This document shows, one piece after another, positions 45,549 through 54,441 of a stretch of 64,000 nucleotides of DNA. How positions within the stretch are numbered: position 1 is the stretch's first letter; each line of letters starts with the position of its first letter. The translations under genes were made by a program, and so were the position numbers. The DNA comes from Gammaproteobacteria bacterium (lineage in GTDB: Bacteria > Pseudomonadota > Gammaproteobacteria > Xanthomonadales > Wenzhouxiangellaceae). The notes beneath the pieces were generated by a model, which was not told the DNA's origin, made no database searches, and saw only the letters and a list, made by a program, of their open reading frames with translations. The stretch is from positions 1-64,000 of the forward strand of contig PXBD01000032.1 of assembly GCA_003565625.1 (NCBI GenBank), in the 5' to 3' direction.

Positions 45549-48027
45549 GGCCAGCCCGCTCACGCGTCGGATTGCCGACGCCATTTTTGGCATCCGGCCT
45601 CTGATCCTGGTCGTGTTCGCTATCGGGACGGTGGTGATGCTGACCTTCATGACCCAGCTCCGGGTCGATGCCGGCTTCCTGAAACAGTTGCCGCTGCAGC
45701 ATGAATACATGCAGACCTTCATGGAGTATGAGCGCGAGTTCGGCGGTGCCAACCGCGTCATGGTCGCGCTCATGGCCGAAGAAGGCGACATGTTCACCAC
45801 CGAGTTCTTCGAGCGGTTCGAGGAAATCAGCAACCGGGTGTTCTTCGTGCCCGGGGTGGATCGGGCCAGCGTCCGGTCGATTTTCACGCCCAACGTCCGC
45901 TTCGTCGAAATCGTGGAGGATGGCTTTGCCGGCGGGAACGTCATTCCGGCCGATTTTGCGCCGTCGCCGGAGGCGTTCGAGCGGGTGCGATCCAACATCG
46001 TCGCCTCGGGCGAGACCGGACGCCTGGTTGCCGAGGATTTTTCCGGCGCCCTGGTGTCGGCCAACTTGCTGGAGCGCGATCCCACGACCGGGGAGAGCCT
46101 CAACTACCAGGATGTAGCCCAGCGCCTGGAAGACATCCGGACGGAATTCGAAGGGGATGGCTACACCGTTCACATTATCGGGTTTGCCAAGATCGTCGGT
46201 GATATTGCTGATGGTGCGCGCGGAGTGGTTGCCTATTTTGGGGTGGCCTTTGCCATTACCGCGCTGCTGCTGTTTTTCTACTCGCGCTCGGTCTGGCTGA
46301 CTGTACTGCCGCTGGTCTGTTCGGTTACCGCCGTGATCTGGCAACTGGGCCTGCTCAGCCTGTTGGGCTTCGGCATCGACCCGATGAACATTCTCACCCC
46401 GTTCCTGGTGTTTGCGATCGGGGTCAGTCACGGGGTGCAGATGATTTCCGGCTGGAACGCCGAAAAGCTGTTTGGCGGTAATTCACCCGTGGGCCTGGCC
46501 GACGACGGGCATCGACTCGAGGACATCAAGGTGCTGTCCAGCCTGGAAGCGGCCAAGCGTACCTTCTCGCGCCTGCTCGCTCCCGGTTCGATTGCCCTGC
46601 TCAGCGACACCATCGGCTTTCTGACCATCCTGCTGATCAATATCCGCATCATTCAGGAGTTGGCCATCACCGCCAGCATTGGCGTGGCGGTGATCATTTT
46701 CACCAATCTGCTGCTGCTGCCAATCCTGCTGTCGTATATCCGCCTGCGCAACCCCAAGAAGTTCCGCGAACGCCAATATGAAAACGGCCGCAAGACCGGT
46801 CTGATCTGGGTCGTGATCGCCAGCTTCACCCGCCCGCGCGTGGCCACCATCGCCGTTCTGGTTGGCGCCATTCTGTTCTCGTTTGCCTGGATCAAGAGCC
46901 AGGATATGCAGATCGGCGACTCCCAGCCGGGTGTGCCCGAACTGCGTCCCGAGGCCCGCTACAACCAGGACGCCTACCTAATCGCCGAGCGTTTTTCGCT
47001 GGGTACGGATTTGATCTCCATCATTGCCGAAACTCTGCCGGAAGCCTGCACCGAGTCCTACGCGGTGATGGAGGCCATCGACCGCTTCTCCTGGCGCATG
47101 GCCAACGTGGAGGGTGTCCAGCAGGTGGTGTCTTTGCCGATGGTGGCGAAGGTGGTCAATGCCGGCTGGAATGAGGGCAATCTGCGCTGGAAAGTCCTGC
47201 CCCGCAACGAGTTCATCATGCGTCAGAACCTGCAGGACGTCGAGACCGCCACCGGGCTGCTCAATGAAGACTGCAGCGCGATGCCGGTCATGCTGTTTAC
47301 CAGCGATCACAAGGCCGAAACCATCATCCGGGTGGTGCAGGCGGTACGCGAGCTGCGCAAGGAAATCTTCATCGAGGAACTGGATTTCACCCCGTCGGGC
47401 GAGGTCATGGGAGACCTGGTCGGCCAGGAGAACGAGCCTTGCGAAGAATGTCTGCGTTTCCGCCTGGCGACCGGCAATGTCGGCGTCATGGCCGCGACCA
47501 ACGAAGAAGTCGAAGCCGCCCAGCTGCCCATGCTGCTGTATGTCTACTCGGCGATCATCATCCTTTGCCTGATCACCTTCCGGACCGTGCTGGGAACCGC
47601 CTGCATCGTTCTGCCATTGGTGCTGGTCAGCTATCTGGCCTATGCCTTGATGACCTTCATGGGTATCGGGCTGAAGGTCAATACGCTGCCGGTGGTCGCC
47701 CTGGGCGTGGGCATCGGCGTGGATTACGGCATTTATATCTTCAGCCGCATGCGCAGCTTCATGCAGGAAGGCTATGATCTGGATGAGGCCTATCTGCGCA
47801 CCCTGCGCCTGACCGGCAAGGCGGTGTTCTTCACCGCCATCACCCTGGCGGTGGGCGTTGGCACCTGGCTGTTTTCCGCGCTGCAGTTCCAGGCAGACAT
47901 GGGCGTGTTGCTGGCCTTCATGTTCCTGTTCAATATGGTCGGTGCCATGCTGCTGCTGCCAGCCCTGGCGCGCATGCTTCTGGCCTGGAAAGAGCCGAAG
48001 GCAACAACCGTCGCCAGCGCGGACTGA
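45541..48027 (+). CDS. RND-superfamily (MMPL/COG1033-type) inner-membrane transporter
   Basis: An 828-residue protein with 12 predicted transmembrane helices in the RND 1+5 / 1+5 pattern: TM1 about 17-37, TM2-6 about 220-400, TM7 about 430, TM8-12 about 680-810, with two large periplasmic domains. GVGIGVDYGIYIFSRMRSF is the RND TM10-type charged motif. The relation is to MMPL and sterol-transporter-like RND proteins, not to tripartite drug pumps, and no membrane-fusion protein gene is present. MMPL-type members move lipids. Proton-driven export or movement of a hydrophobic compound toward DUF1329 and DUF1302 is inferred. It ends directly against a convergent acyltransferase gene. Confidence 0.88.
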   Translation: MSEASPLTRRIADAIFGIRPLILVVFAIGTVVMLTFMTQLRVDAGFLKQLPLQHEYMQTFMEYEREFGGANRVMVALMAEEGDMFTTEFFERFEEISNRVFFVPGVDRASVRSIFTPNVRFVEIVEDGFAGGNVIPADFAPSPEAFERVRSNIVASGETGRLVAEDFSGALVSANLLERDPTTGESLNYQDVAQRLEDIRTEFEGDGYTVHIIGFAKIVGDIADGARGVVAYFGVAFAITALLLFFYSRSVWLTVLPLVCSVTAVIWQLGLLSLLGFGIDPMNILTPFLVFAIGVSHGVQMISGWNAEKLFGGNSPVGLADDGHRLEDIKVLSSLEAAKRTFSRLLAPGSIALLSDTIGFLTILLINIRIIQELAITASIGVAVIIFTNLLLLPILLSYIRLRNPKKFRERQYENGRKTGLIWVVIASFTRPRVATIAVLVGAILFSFAWIKSQDMQIGDSQPGVPELRPEARYNQDAYLIAERFSLGTDLISIIAETLPEACTESYAVMEAIDRFSWRMANVEGVQQVVSLPMVAKVVNAGWNEGNLRWKVLPRNEFIMRQNLQDVETATGLLNEDCSAMPVMLFTSDHKAETIIRVVQAVRELRKEIFIEELDFTPSGEVMGDLVGQENEPCEECLRFRLATGNVGVMAATNEEVEAAQLPMLLYVYSAIIILCLITFRTVLGTACIVLPLVLVSYLAYALMTFMGIGLKVNTLPVVALGVGIGVDYGIYIFSRMRSFMQEGYDLDEAYLRTLRLTGKAVFFTAITLAVGVGTWLFSALQFQADMGVLLAFMFLFNMVGAMLLLPALARMLLAWKEPKATTVASAD

Positions 48028-48960
48028 TCAGCGCTTCGGATAGAAGCGCGGCTCGCCGTCCGGGCGGCGGCTGAAGCGCTTGTAGATCCAAAGATACTGG
48101 GCCGGGGCCAGGCGGATGCTGTTGGCCAGCCAGTCGTTCATGCCCACCAGGGCTCGCTCGGGATCCGGATCAGCGATCTGATCCGGCGCCGGCTGGAAAT
48201 GCAGGGACCAGCCCCGGCCGCGCGGCAAGCGAATCCCACGGCAGAAGATGACTGCGCAACCGGTTTTGCGAGCCAGGCGGTTGACCAGGGTCATGGTCAG
48301 GGCCGGCACTCCGAACAGCGGTACGAATACACCGTCACCGGATTTTGGCTGGATGTCGGCGGCAATGCCGACTGTGCCGCCGCGGCGCAACTGGCGCAGC
48401 AACTCGCGCATGGACGCGCCACCGCTGGCGATCATTCGGCCGCCAAAGCGGCTGCGGGCACAAGTGATCCACTGATCCATCGCCGGGTCGTCTGGTGCAA
48501 GGTACAGGGTGACCATGGCGGTGCGTCGAGAGGCCTCCAGATTGAGGATTTCCCAGTTGCCGAGGTGGCCGGAGACCAGCAGGACGCCGCGTCCGCGCTT
48601 TAGTGCCGCCTCGACGTGGTGCCAGCCCTCGATGGTTGGCAGGTGACGATCAAGACGGTTGCCGCTCCAGCAACTCAGGGCTCCCGCTTCGGCGATCAGG
48701 CGCAGCAGCTCAACCCTTTGGCCTCGCGCAATGCGCTTGCGCTCTTGTTCGGTCCGGTCGCCGAAGCAGGCGTCGAGATTGCGCCGGACGACCGCGTGTT
48801 TCTTCCATGGCAGCCCACCCAGCAGCCAGCCCAACGGCACCGCTGCGGCGTGCAGCCAGGGTAGCGGAACCCAGCCCAGCAACCGAGCCATGGCCTGCAG
48901 TCCGCGGGCTCGCCAGCGGCTGACTGGGCGGTTTGCTCTCATCGGTTTGTTGTCATGCAT
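48028..48960 (-). CDS. LpxL/HtrB-like lysophospholipid/lipid A acyltransferase (copy 1)
   Basis: A 310-residue protein with the HX4E acyltransferase motif in VSGHLGNWEILNLEA, RSRFGGRMIASGGASMRELL and GTVGIAADIQPKSGDGVFVPLFG, all typical of LpxL/LpxM-type late acyltransferases acting at the inner membrane. It is a clear paralogue of the next gene upstream, sharing the ALTMTLVxRLARxTxCAVIF and APAQYLWIYKRF stretches. The start is uncertain: ATG 48960 (8-base overlap with the upstream gene) or 48942. Substrate could be lipid A or another glycolipid (LpxL-like proteins also act in aryl polyene and ornithine-lipid pathways). Confidence 0.85.
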   Translation of the reverse strand: MHDNKPMRANRPVSRWRARGLQAMARLLGWVPLPWLHAAAVPLGWLLGGLPWKKHAVVRRNLDACFGDRTEQERKRIARGQRVELLRLIAEAGALSCWSGNRLDRHLPTIEGWHHVEAALKRGRGVLLVSGHLGNWEILNLEASRRTAMVTLYLAPDDPAMDQWITCARSRFGGRMIASGGASMRELLRQLRRGGTVGIAADIQPKSGDGVFVPLFGVPALTMTLVNRLARKTGCAVIFCRGIRLPRGRGWSLHFQPAPDQIADPDPERALVGMNDWLANSIRLAPAQYLWIYKRFSRRPDGEPRFYPKR

Positions 48961-49834
48961 AGGGCCCGGCCTGCCCGCAGGGCTGGAGGGCAAAGCGTTT
49001 GTACAGCCAAAGGTACTGCTCGGGCCGGGTCCGGATGTGTTGCTCCAGGACCCGGTTCATGGCGGCGGCGGCTGTCTCGAGGTTCGTTCCGGCGACCAGT
49101 TCGGTAACGGTCTCGAAATGCAGATCAAAACCTCGGCCGCCCGGAAGTCGCACACTGTGGCCGAAAATGACGGCGCAGTCGGTGTGGCGGGCAAGCCGAT
49201 GAACCAGGGTCATGGTCAGCGCAGGGGGGTCGAAAAAGGGCGCGAATACACCTTCGCCCTGGCGCGGTTGCTGGTCCATCAGCAACCCGACGATACCGCC
49301 CCGGCGCAGCTCGCGCAGCATGTGGCGCATGGCCGGTGATCCAGCGGCCACCAGTCGGGCGCCGAAACGGCTGCGAGAGCGGGTCACGGCCTCATCGACT
49401 GCCCGATCACGCGGTGGCTTGTACAGGCCGGTGAACGGCCCGCGCAGACTCACATAGAGGGCATCGACTTCCCAGTTGCCCAGGTGCCCGCCGATCAGCA
49501 GCACGCCCTGGCCGGCTTGCTGTGCCTGTTCGACCTGGTCCCAGCCGTGGACTTTGCGGATACGGCGCTGAATCCGCTCGGCCGAGCCGTGCCAGACCAG
49601 TCCCGACTCCAGCGCCAGCCGAACCATTTCCAAAATGTTGCGGCGATGCAGAGCGCGCCTTCGCGCCGGGCTCATCTCGGGGAAGGCGAGCGCAATATGA
49701 GCGGCAATGACCTTGTGCTTGCGCCACGGCAGCACATAGAGCACCGTTGCCGGCAGCCAGGCCAGCCGGTATAGCAGCGGCAGCGGTAGCCGGCTCAGGA
49801 CATGGATCAGCAGCAGCGCCAGTTGGATCTTCAT
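48953..49834 (-). CDS. LpxL/HtrB-like acyltransferase (copy 2)
   Basis: A 293-residue protein with an N-terminal hydrophobic anchor (IQLALLLIHVLSRLPLPLLYRLAWL), HX4E in IGGHLGNWEVDALYV, and GIVGLLMDQQPRQGEGVFAPFF. It is paralogous to the adjacent gene and overlaps it by 8 bases, so the pair makes two acyltransferases that could add two different secondary acyl chains. ATG 49834 is chosen because the anchor starts there; the open frame to 49918 extends into the dtd promoter. It is divergent from dtd. Confidence 0.86.
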   Translation of the reverse strand: MKIQLALLLIHVLSRLPLPLLYRLAWLPATVLYVLPWRKHKVIAAHIALAFPEMSPARRRALHRRNILEMVRLALESGLVWHGSAERIQRRIRKVHGWDQVEQAQQAGQGVLLIGGHLGNWEVDALYVSLRGPFTGLYKPPRDRAVDEAVTRSRSRFGARLVAAGSPAMRHMLRELRRGGIVGLLMDQQPRQGEGVFAPFFDPPALTMTLVHRLARHTDCAVIFGHSVRLPGGRGFDLHFETVTELVAGTNLETAAAAMNRVLEQHIRTRPEQYLWLYKRFALQPCGQAGPYA

Positions 49835-49891
49835 CAACGAATCATTGGTCCGTGACAGTTGGATCTGCTGAGGATACCTGCTACAGCGCCG

Positions 49892-49897
49892 TATAAT
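49892..49897 (+). promoter_or_regulatory. candidate -10 element for dtd
   Basis: A perfect TATAAT lies 46 bases before dtd in the divergent gap. No clear -35 at 16-18 bases; the upstream stretch is poor. GGAG at 49931-49934 is the likely dtd ribosome-binding site. Confidence 0.4.
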
Positions 49898-49942
49898 CCG
49901 ACCCGGCAAGGCGCCCACGGGTCGAATACAGGAGTCGGAAAC

Positions 49943-50383
49943 ATGATTGGACTGATGCAGCGGGTGCGCAGCGCCGCGGTTGAAGTGGCCGGCGAGCCGC
50001 TGGCCGCCATTGGGCCCGGCGTGCTGGTGCTGGTCGGTTTTCGGCGCGGCGATCGGGCCGAGCGCCTGGAGCGCTTTGTCGATCGGCTGCTCAACTACCG
50101 CCTGTTTAACGATCCGCAGGGTCGCATGAACCTGAGCCTGCGCCAGGCCGGCGGCGGCTTGTTGCTGGTGCCGCAGTTCACCCTGGCGGCCGACACCAAT
50201 GCCGGCAATCGACCCAGCTTTACCCCGGCGGCACCACCGGCCGAAGGCGCGGTGTTGTTCGAGCAGCTGGTGGCACGCGCCACGGCGGCATGGCCTGGCA
50301 CGGGCTGCGGCCGCTTCGGTGCCGACATGCAGGTCAGCCTGATCAACGACGGCCCGGTGACCTTCTGGCTGGAAGTCGACTGA
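49943..50383 (+). CDS. dtd: D-aminoacyl-tRNA deacylase
   Basis: A 146-residue DTD-fold protein with MIGLMQRVRSAAVEV at the N-terminus, the QFTLAADT motif and the C-terminal NDGPVTFWLE cis-proline loop. It hydrolyses D-amino acids from mischarged tRNA. The usual SQFTL reads PQFTL here (Ser to Pro), a variation I believe occurs in some proteobacteria. ATG 49943 is chosen over the longer open frame from 49859. A tsaC/Sua5 gene follows 2 bases after its stop. Confidence 0.93.
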   Translation: MIGLMQRVRSAAVEVAGEPLAAIGPGVLVLVGFRRGDRAERLERFVDRLLNYRLFNDPQGRMNLSLRQAGGGLLLVPQFTLAADTNAGNRPSFTPAAPPAEGAVLFEQLVARATAAWPGTGCGRFGADMQVSLINDGPVTFWLEVD

Positions 50384-50385
50384 TC

Positions 50386-51360
50386 GTGGCTCTCCATGAC
50401 GAAGCCTCCCTGGCCGCCGCGGTGGCCGCCTTCGACGAAGGGCGCCTGGTGGCGATCCCGACCGAAACCGTCTACGGTCTGGCCGCGCCGGTGGATCGTC
50501 CGGAGTTGGTTGAGCGAATCTTTCAGCTCAAGGGAAGACCGCCCGGCAATCCGCTGATCGTGCACGTGGCCAGCCGGGAGCAGGCTCGGGCCTGTGTGTC
50601 CGAATGGCCAGACCTTGCCGAGGAACTGGCCAGCCATTTCTGGCCCGGCCCGCTGACTCTGGTGCTGCCGAAATCGGCCTGGATTGCCGACCGAATCAGC
50701 GCCGGCCAGCCGACGGTGGCGCTGCGCATGCCGGACCACTCGCTCACCCTGGCGTTCATCCGGGCGCTGGGACGGCCAATCGTCGCCCCAAGCGCCAATC
50801 TCTTCACCCGACTGTCGCCGACCACGGCCGCGGACGTAGTCGCGACATTCCCGAATGATCAGGTACTGGTGCTGGACGGAGGTGCTTGCCAGGTGGGGAT
50901 CGAATCGACCATCGTGGCGATCGATGGGCCCGCGCGAACCTTGTGGTGGCTGCGGCCGGGCCGGATTGGCCGCGCTGCACTGCGCGCGCTGCTGCCGCCG
51001 GGGTGGCGCCTGGCCGAAGCCAAAGAACGGCCAGGGGGGGAACTAGGCTCACCTGGTCGTATGCAGGCCCATTACCGGCCCGACAAGCCGCTGCGGGTGC
51101 ACGTGGTCACCGATCCGGAGCAGGCTGGACGCCTGCGTTGCCGTCTGGATCAGGATCCGCGCACCTTCAGGATGGAATTGCCGGGCCATCCCGAGGCGGC
51201 CGCGCGCTGCCTGTATGCGAGCCTGCGCCGGGCTGAGCTCGGAGACAACGAATGCATTGATCTGATCGTCCCGCAGGCCTGGCTGGCAGCACCGGTCTGG
51301 GAGGGAGTGATCAACCGGCTGCGCAAGGCGGCATCGGAGTGGCGCGAGCCCGTCCGGTGA
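50386..51360 (+). CDS. L-threonylcarbamoyladenylate synthase (Sua5 type, two-domain)
   Basis: The 324-residue product (GTG 50386) has the YrdC/Sua5 catalytic domain (1-200): VAIPTETVYGLAAPV, KGRPPGNPLIVHV, VALRMPDHSLTLAFI, PIVAPSAN and GIESTIVAI. It also has the Sua5 C-terminal domain after the GxxxxHYRPDKPL hinge (RMQAHYRPDKPL). It makes TC-AMP from threonine, bicarbonate and ATP for t6A37 modification of tRNAs, a fitting neighbour of dtd in translation quality. Two domains make it Sua5 rather than the short TsaC. Confidence 0.93.
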   Translation: MALHDEASLAAAVAAFDEGRLVAIPTETVYGLAAPVDRPELVERIFQLKGRPPGNPLIVHVASREQARACVSEWPDLAEELASHFWPGPLTLVLPKSAWIADRISAGQPTVALRMPDHSLTLAFIRALGRPIVAPSANLFTRLSPTTAADVVATFPNDQVLVLDGGACQVGIESTIVAIDGPARTLWWLRPGRIGRAALRALLPPGWRLAEAKERPGGELGSPGRMQAHYRPDKPLRVHVVTDPEQAGRLRCRLDQDPRTFRMELPGHPEAAARCLYASLRRAELGDNECIDLIVPQAWLAAPVWEGVINRLRKAASEWREPVR

Positions 51361-51379
51361 GCGCACCGGGTAGCTGGCG

Positions 51380-52774
51380 TCACGCCTCGTCGGTCAACGC
51401 TTCCTGCTCCTTGAGCATCCTGGCCAGGGTGTTGCGGCTGATGCCCAGCTTGCGCGCGGCCTCGGACTGGTTGCCCTGGCAGAACTCGACGGCGCGTCGG
51501 GCCATGTGCCGCTCGAACCGGGTCTTGAGGGGGTCGTACAGGTCGGACTCGCCGCTGGTAAGCCGATCCTGCAGTTCGCCGGCCAGCAGTTCCTGCCAAC
51601 CAGCGCTCTCAGCGGCCGGCAGTCGATGATCGGGGTGCAGTTCCGGCGGCAGGTCATCGATGCCGATCACCGGTGCCGGCGCCAGAGCGGCCAGCGACTG
51701 GCACAGATGGCGAAGTTCGCGCACGTTGCCCGGCCATTCCAGGGTCGAGAGATGATCGAGCAGGGCACGGTCGGCCATTTTCGGCGGCAGGCGGAACTCG
51801 CGCCCGGCCTCGCGCAGGAAATGACGCACCAGTGCCGGGACATCTTCCAGCCGTTCGCGCAGCGGCGGCACTCGCAGCGTGATCACCTTGAGGCGATGAT
51901 ACAGGTCGGCGCGGAAATGGCCGTCTTCGACCAGGGTGGGCAGGTCGCGGTGGGTTGCGGTGATGATGCGCACGTCCGCACGAACCAGATCATGGCCGCC
52001 CAGCCGGTAGTATTCGCCTTCGGCCAGGACACGCAGCAAGCGGGTCTGCAGCGACAGCGGCATGTCGCCGATTTCATCGAGAAACAAAGTGCCGCCGGCC
52101 GCCTGCTCGAAGCGGCCGAGGCGCCGGTCGGCTGCGCCGGTGAAGGCTCCGCGTTCGTGACCGAACAGTTCGGATTCCAGCAGATCATCAGGAATGGCGG
52201 CGGTATTGATGGCCACGAAGGGGCCGCGCGCGCGCGGGCTGTGCTGATGCAGCGCACGGGCCACCAGTTCCTTGCCGGTGCCGGTTTCGCCGGTGATCAG
52301 TACCGGGATGTCGCTGCCCGACAGGCGTCCGATGACCCGGATCATGTCCTGGAACGCCGTTGAGCTGCCCACCAGGCCGTCGCGAGAGACTTCCTCTTCG
52401 TCGGCGCCGGAATCGGTGTGCAATGCCTTCCGAACCAGGCGGCCCAATTCGTCAAGGTCGAATGGCTTGGCCATGAATTCGAATGCGCCGCCCTGGAATG
52501 CGCGCACCGCGTAGTTCAGATCCGAATAGGCGGTCATGATGATCACCGGCAAATCCGGGCACTCGCGGCGCAACTCCTGCATCAGATCAAGGCCGCTTTT
52601 GCCTTCCAGTCGGATGTCGGCCAGAACCAGATCGGGCGCACCGTTGCGGAACGCGGCATTGAGTTCCTCGCCATTGGCGAAAACCCCGGGCCGGAAGCCC
52701 TCGCCGCGCAGGTATTCTTCCAGCACGTAGCGAATCCCGGGGTCGTCATCGATTACCCAGATTTTTTTAGTCAT
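51380..52774 (-). CDS. ntrC: nitrogen-regulation response regulator NtrC
   Basis: A 464-residue bacterial enhancer-binding protein with receiver domain (Asp53 in [12 protein letters not shown]), AAA+ domain ([21 protein letters not shown] loop that contacts sigma-54), and a C-terminal Fis-type helix-turn-helix ([17 protein letters not shown]). Phosphorylated NtrC activates sigma-54 promoters such as that of glnA, here 3 kb away and on the same strand. It overlaps ntrB by 8 bases. Confidence 0.96.
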   Translation of the reverse strand: MTKKIWVIDDDPGIRYVLEEYLRGEGFRPGVFANGEELNAAFRNGAPDLVLADIRLEGKSGLDLMQELRRECPDLPVIIMTAYSDLNYAVRAFQGGAFEFMAKPFDLDELGRLVRKALHTDSGADEEEVSRDGLVGSSTAFQDMIRVIGRLSGSDIPVLITGETGTGKELVARALHQHSPRARGPFVAINTAAIPDDLLESELFGHERGAFTGAADRRLGRFEQAAGGTLFLDEIGDMPLSLQTRLLRVLAEGEYYRLGGHDLVRADVRIITATHRDLPTLVEDGHFRADLYHRLKVITLRVPPLRERLEDVPALVRHFLREAGREFRLPPKMADRALLDHLSTLEWPGNVRELRHLCQSLAALAPAPVIGIDDLPPELHPDHRLPAAESAGWQELLAGELQDRLTSGESDLYDPLKTRFERHMARRAVEFCQGNQSEAARKLGISRNTLARMLKEQEALTDEA

Positions 52775-53786
52775 GCAAACTCTCCTTGGCCGGAATCAGC
52801 GGCAGTCGGACGACAAATGCGCTGCCGTTGGCCTGCGGCTGGTATTCGACCAGGCCGCCGTGTGCGCGCGCGATCTGCTGCACGATCGCCAGGCCGAAAC
52901 CCGAGCCTTGGTCACGTCCCGATACCAGCGGCAGAAACAGGCGCTCGCGCAGTGCTTCAGGTACACCGCACCCATCGTCGATCACCTCCAGACGCACCGC
53001 ATGCCGCGCCGGCCGGTCGATCAGCGGCGAGTCGTGGTCAATCCGGGTCATCAGGCGAATCGTACCGGCCTCGGCCTGGACAGCGTTGCGCACCAGGTTC
53101 AGGGTCAGCTGATGCAGGCGGTCACCGTCGGCCATCAAGTCGGGGATGCTGGGATCGAAGTCCTTGATGATGGTCAGCTGGCCGTGGCGCTCGGCCAGGA
53201 CCAGCTCAGCGGTTTCTTCGATAATCCGGTGCAGGTTGATGGCGGTGGGCTCGAGCTGCTGGTCGCCAGCGAAGCGATCGATCAGTCCGGTGATGCGGTC
53301 CACTTCACGCTGGATCATGGCCGCATGTCGTTGTAGTCCCGGTTCATCGGTCTGGCCGCCAATCAATTGGGCGGCCGCACGAACGCCAGCAAGCGGGTTG
53401 CGCAGCTCATGGGCCAGGCGCCGCGACAGCAGATGGATGGCTTGCTGCTGGTCGGCCCGGTTGGCCAACTGGCGCTGGCGCAAACGTTCGGCGATCGGGT
53501 GCAGCTCAATCAGGATTGCGTCGTCGAGCCGGCTAAAGACTGCGTCGACCGACTGACCACTGGCGCTCAGGCTGGCCTCCGGCGCCTGGAAGCTGCGGTT
53601 ACCGCGAGCGAGACGACGAACCCAGAGAGCCAGCGCCGGTTCGACCTGTTCCAGCGGCCTGCCAACCAGGCTGGCGGGTGAGTTCCCAAGGTAGTCCGCG
53701 GCCGGCTGATTGAGCCAATCGATTCGGCCGTCGCTGTCCACCCGGACAATGCCGGTGTAGAGAATGTCCGGGTCCAGCGATTTCAC
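52767..53786 (-). CDS. ntrB: nitrogen-regulation sensor kinase NtrB (GlnL)
   Basis: A 339-residue soluble kinase with a PAS domain (residues 5-95), HisKA with phospho-acceptor His126 in LAHELRNPLAGVRAAAQLI, and an ATPase domain with N-box NLVRNAVQAE and DDGCGVPEALRERLF. NtrB phosphorylates NtrC when nitrogen is limiting, gated by PII proteins (not in window). No membrane segments, as expected. Eight bases separate the DUF4124 gene from its start. Confidence 0.95.
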   Translation of the reverse strand: MKSLDPDILYTGIVRVDSDGRIDWLNQPAADYLGNSPASLVGRPLEQVEPALALWVRRLARGNRSFQAPEASLSASGQSVDAVFSRLDDAILIELHPIAERLRQRQLANRADQQQAIHLLSRRLAHELRNPLAGVRAAAQLIGGQTDEPGLQRHAAMIQREVDRITGLIDRFAGDQQLEPTAINLHRIIEETAELVLAERHGQLTIIKDFDPSIPDLMADGDRLHQLTLNLVRNAVQAEAGTIRLMTRIDHDSPLIDRPARHAVRLEVIDDGCGVPEALRERLFLPLVSGRDQGSGFGLAIVQQIARAHGGLVEYQPQANGSAFVVRLPLIPAKESLHD

Positions 53787-53794
53787 CGGTCCGT

Positions 53795-54313
53795 TCAGCG
53801 CGAGTCCACGGCAATCAGCCGCGTGGTGATTTCTGCGGTTTCCGCCAGCACGCGTCCGGACGGGGTCTGTAGCTCTGCTCGCAGACGATATTGATCCGGG
53901 GCCAGGTCAGTGAAGCTGATGGCGGTGGACTGAACCGCCGGTTGCGGCCGGTCGTTGATGTAAACGACCAGCTCGGCAGCCGGAGGAATCTCCATGTTGC
54001 TCGTAACGGTCAGGTCAATCCGGCCGTCTTCGTTGGCGATCAGGCTGCCGTCGGCTGGTTCGCCGATGGCGATCTCGAAAATTTCGGGCTCGGCGCTGGC
54101 CTCACTGTCGGCGACCACGGCTTCGACTTCCGGGCTGTCGGCGCCCACCACGTTGACTTCAGGCAGGGTGATCGGTTCGGCATCCGGGGCCGGCTTCTGG
54201 TCGGTATAGGTCACGTTGCCGCGTTCGTCCTCGACCTTGTAGATGGGCTGGGCGAAGGCGATGCCGCACAGGAGCAGGGCAGCAATAGTAAGGAATGTTT
54301 GGATGGGGTGCAT
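53795..54313 (-). CDS. DUF4124 domain protein, exported
   Basis: A 172-residue protein with a signal peptide (FLTIAALLLCGIAFA) and an N-terminal DUF4124 domain (IYKVEDERGNVTYTDQKP, the characteristic YxWxDxxGxxxYSD-like strand pattern). It then has an acidic Ala/Glu linker (DSPEVEAVVADSEASAEPE) and an Ig-like beta domain with EPADGSLIANEDGRIDLTV. DUF4124 has no known function. It leads the DUF4124-ntrB-ntrC unit, a recurring neighbourhood downstream of glnA, but a role in nitrogen control is not established. Confidence 0.84.
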   Translation of the reverse strand: MHPIQTFLTIAALLLCGIAFAQPIYKVEDERGNVTYTDQKPAPDAEPITLPEVNVVGADSPEVEAVVADSEASAEPEIFEIAIGEPADGSLIANEDGRIDLTVTSNMEIPPAAELVVYINDRPQPAVQSTAISFTDLAPDQYRLRAELQTPSGRVLAETAEITTRLIAVDSR

Positions 54314-54399
54314 GGTCGACTCGTGGCGTCCGGGGATCGTGCCAACCATTCTACTGCGCGTTTGCATAATTTTTGAGCAGCCGCGGTACTCGCCGGAAT

Positions 54400-54427
54400 G
54401 CGACCGCCGCCGGTGGGCGGCGGTCGC
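54400..54427 (-). terminator. GC-rich hairpin after glnA (possible terminator/attenuator)
   Basis: A perfect 12-pair stem, GCGACCGCCGCC (54400-54411) and GGCGGCGGTCGC (54416-54427), with a GGTG loop lies 14 bases beyond the glnA stop. No T-tract follows, so it may only attenuate or protect the glnA mRNA, allowing some read-through to ntrBC. Confidence 0.5.
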
Positions 54428-54441
54428 GGGCAGTGGCCGGG

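Noticed and set aside
48031-48049. GCGCTTC-GGATA-GAAGCGC hairpin at the convergent RND/acyltransferase ends as a terminator
   Set aside because: Stem is real but overlaps coding sequence and has no T-tract on either side.
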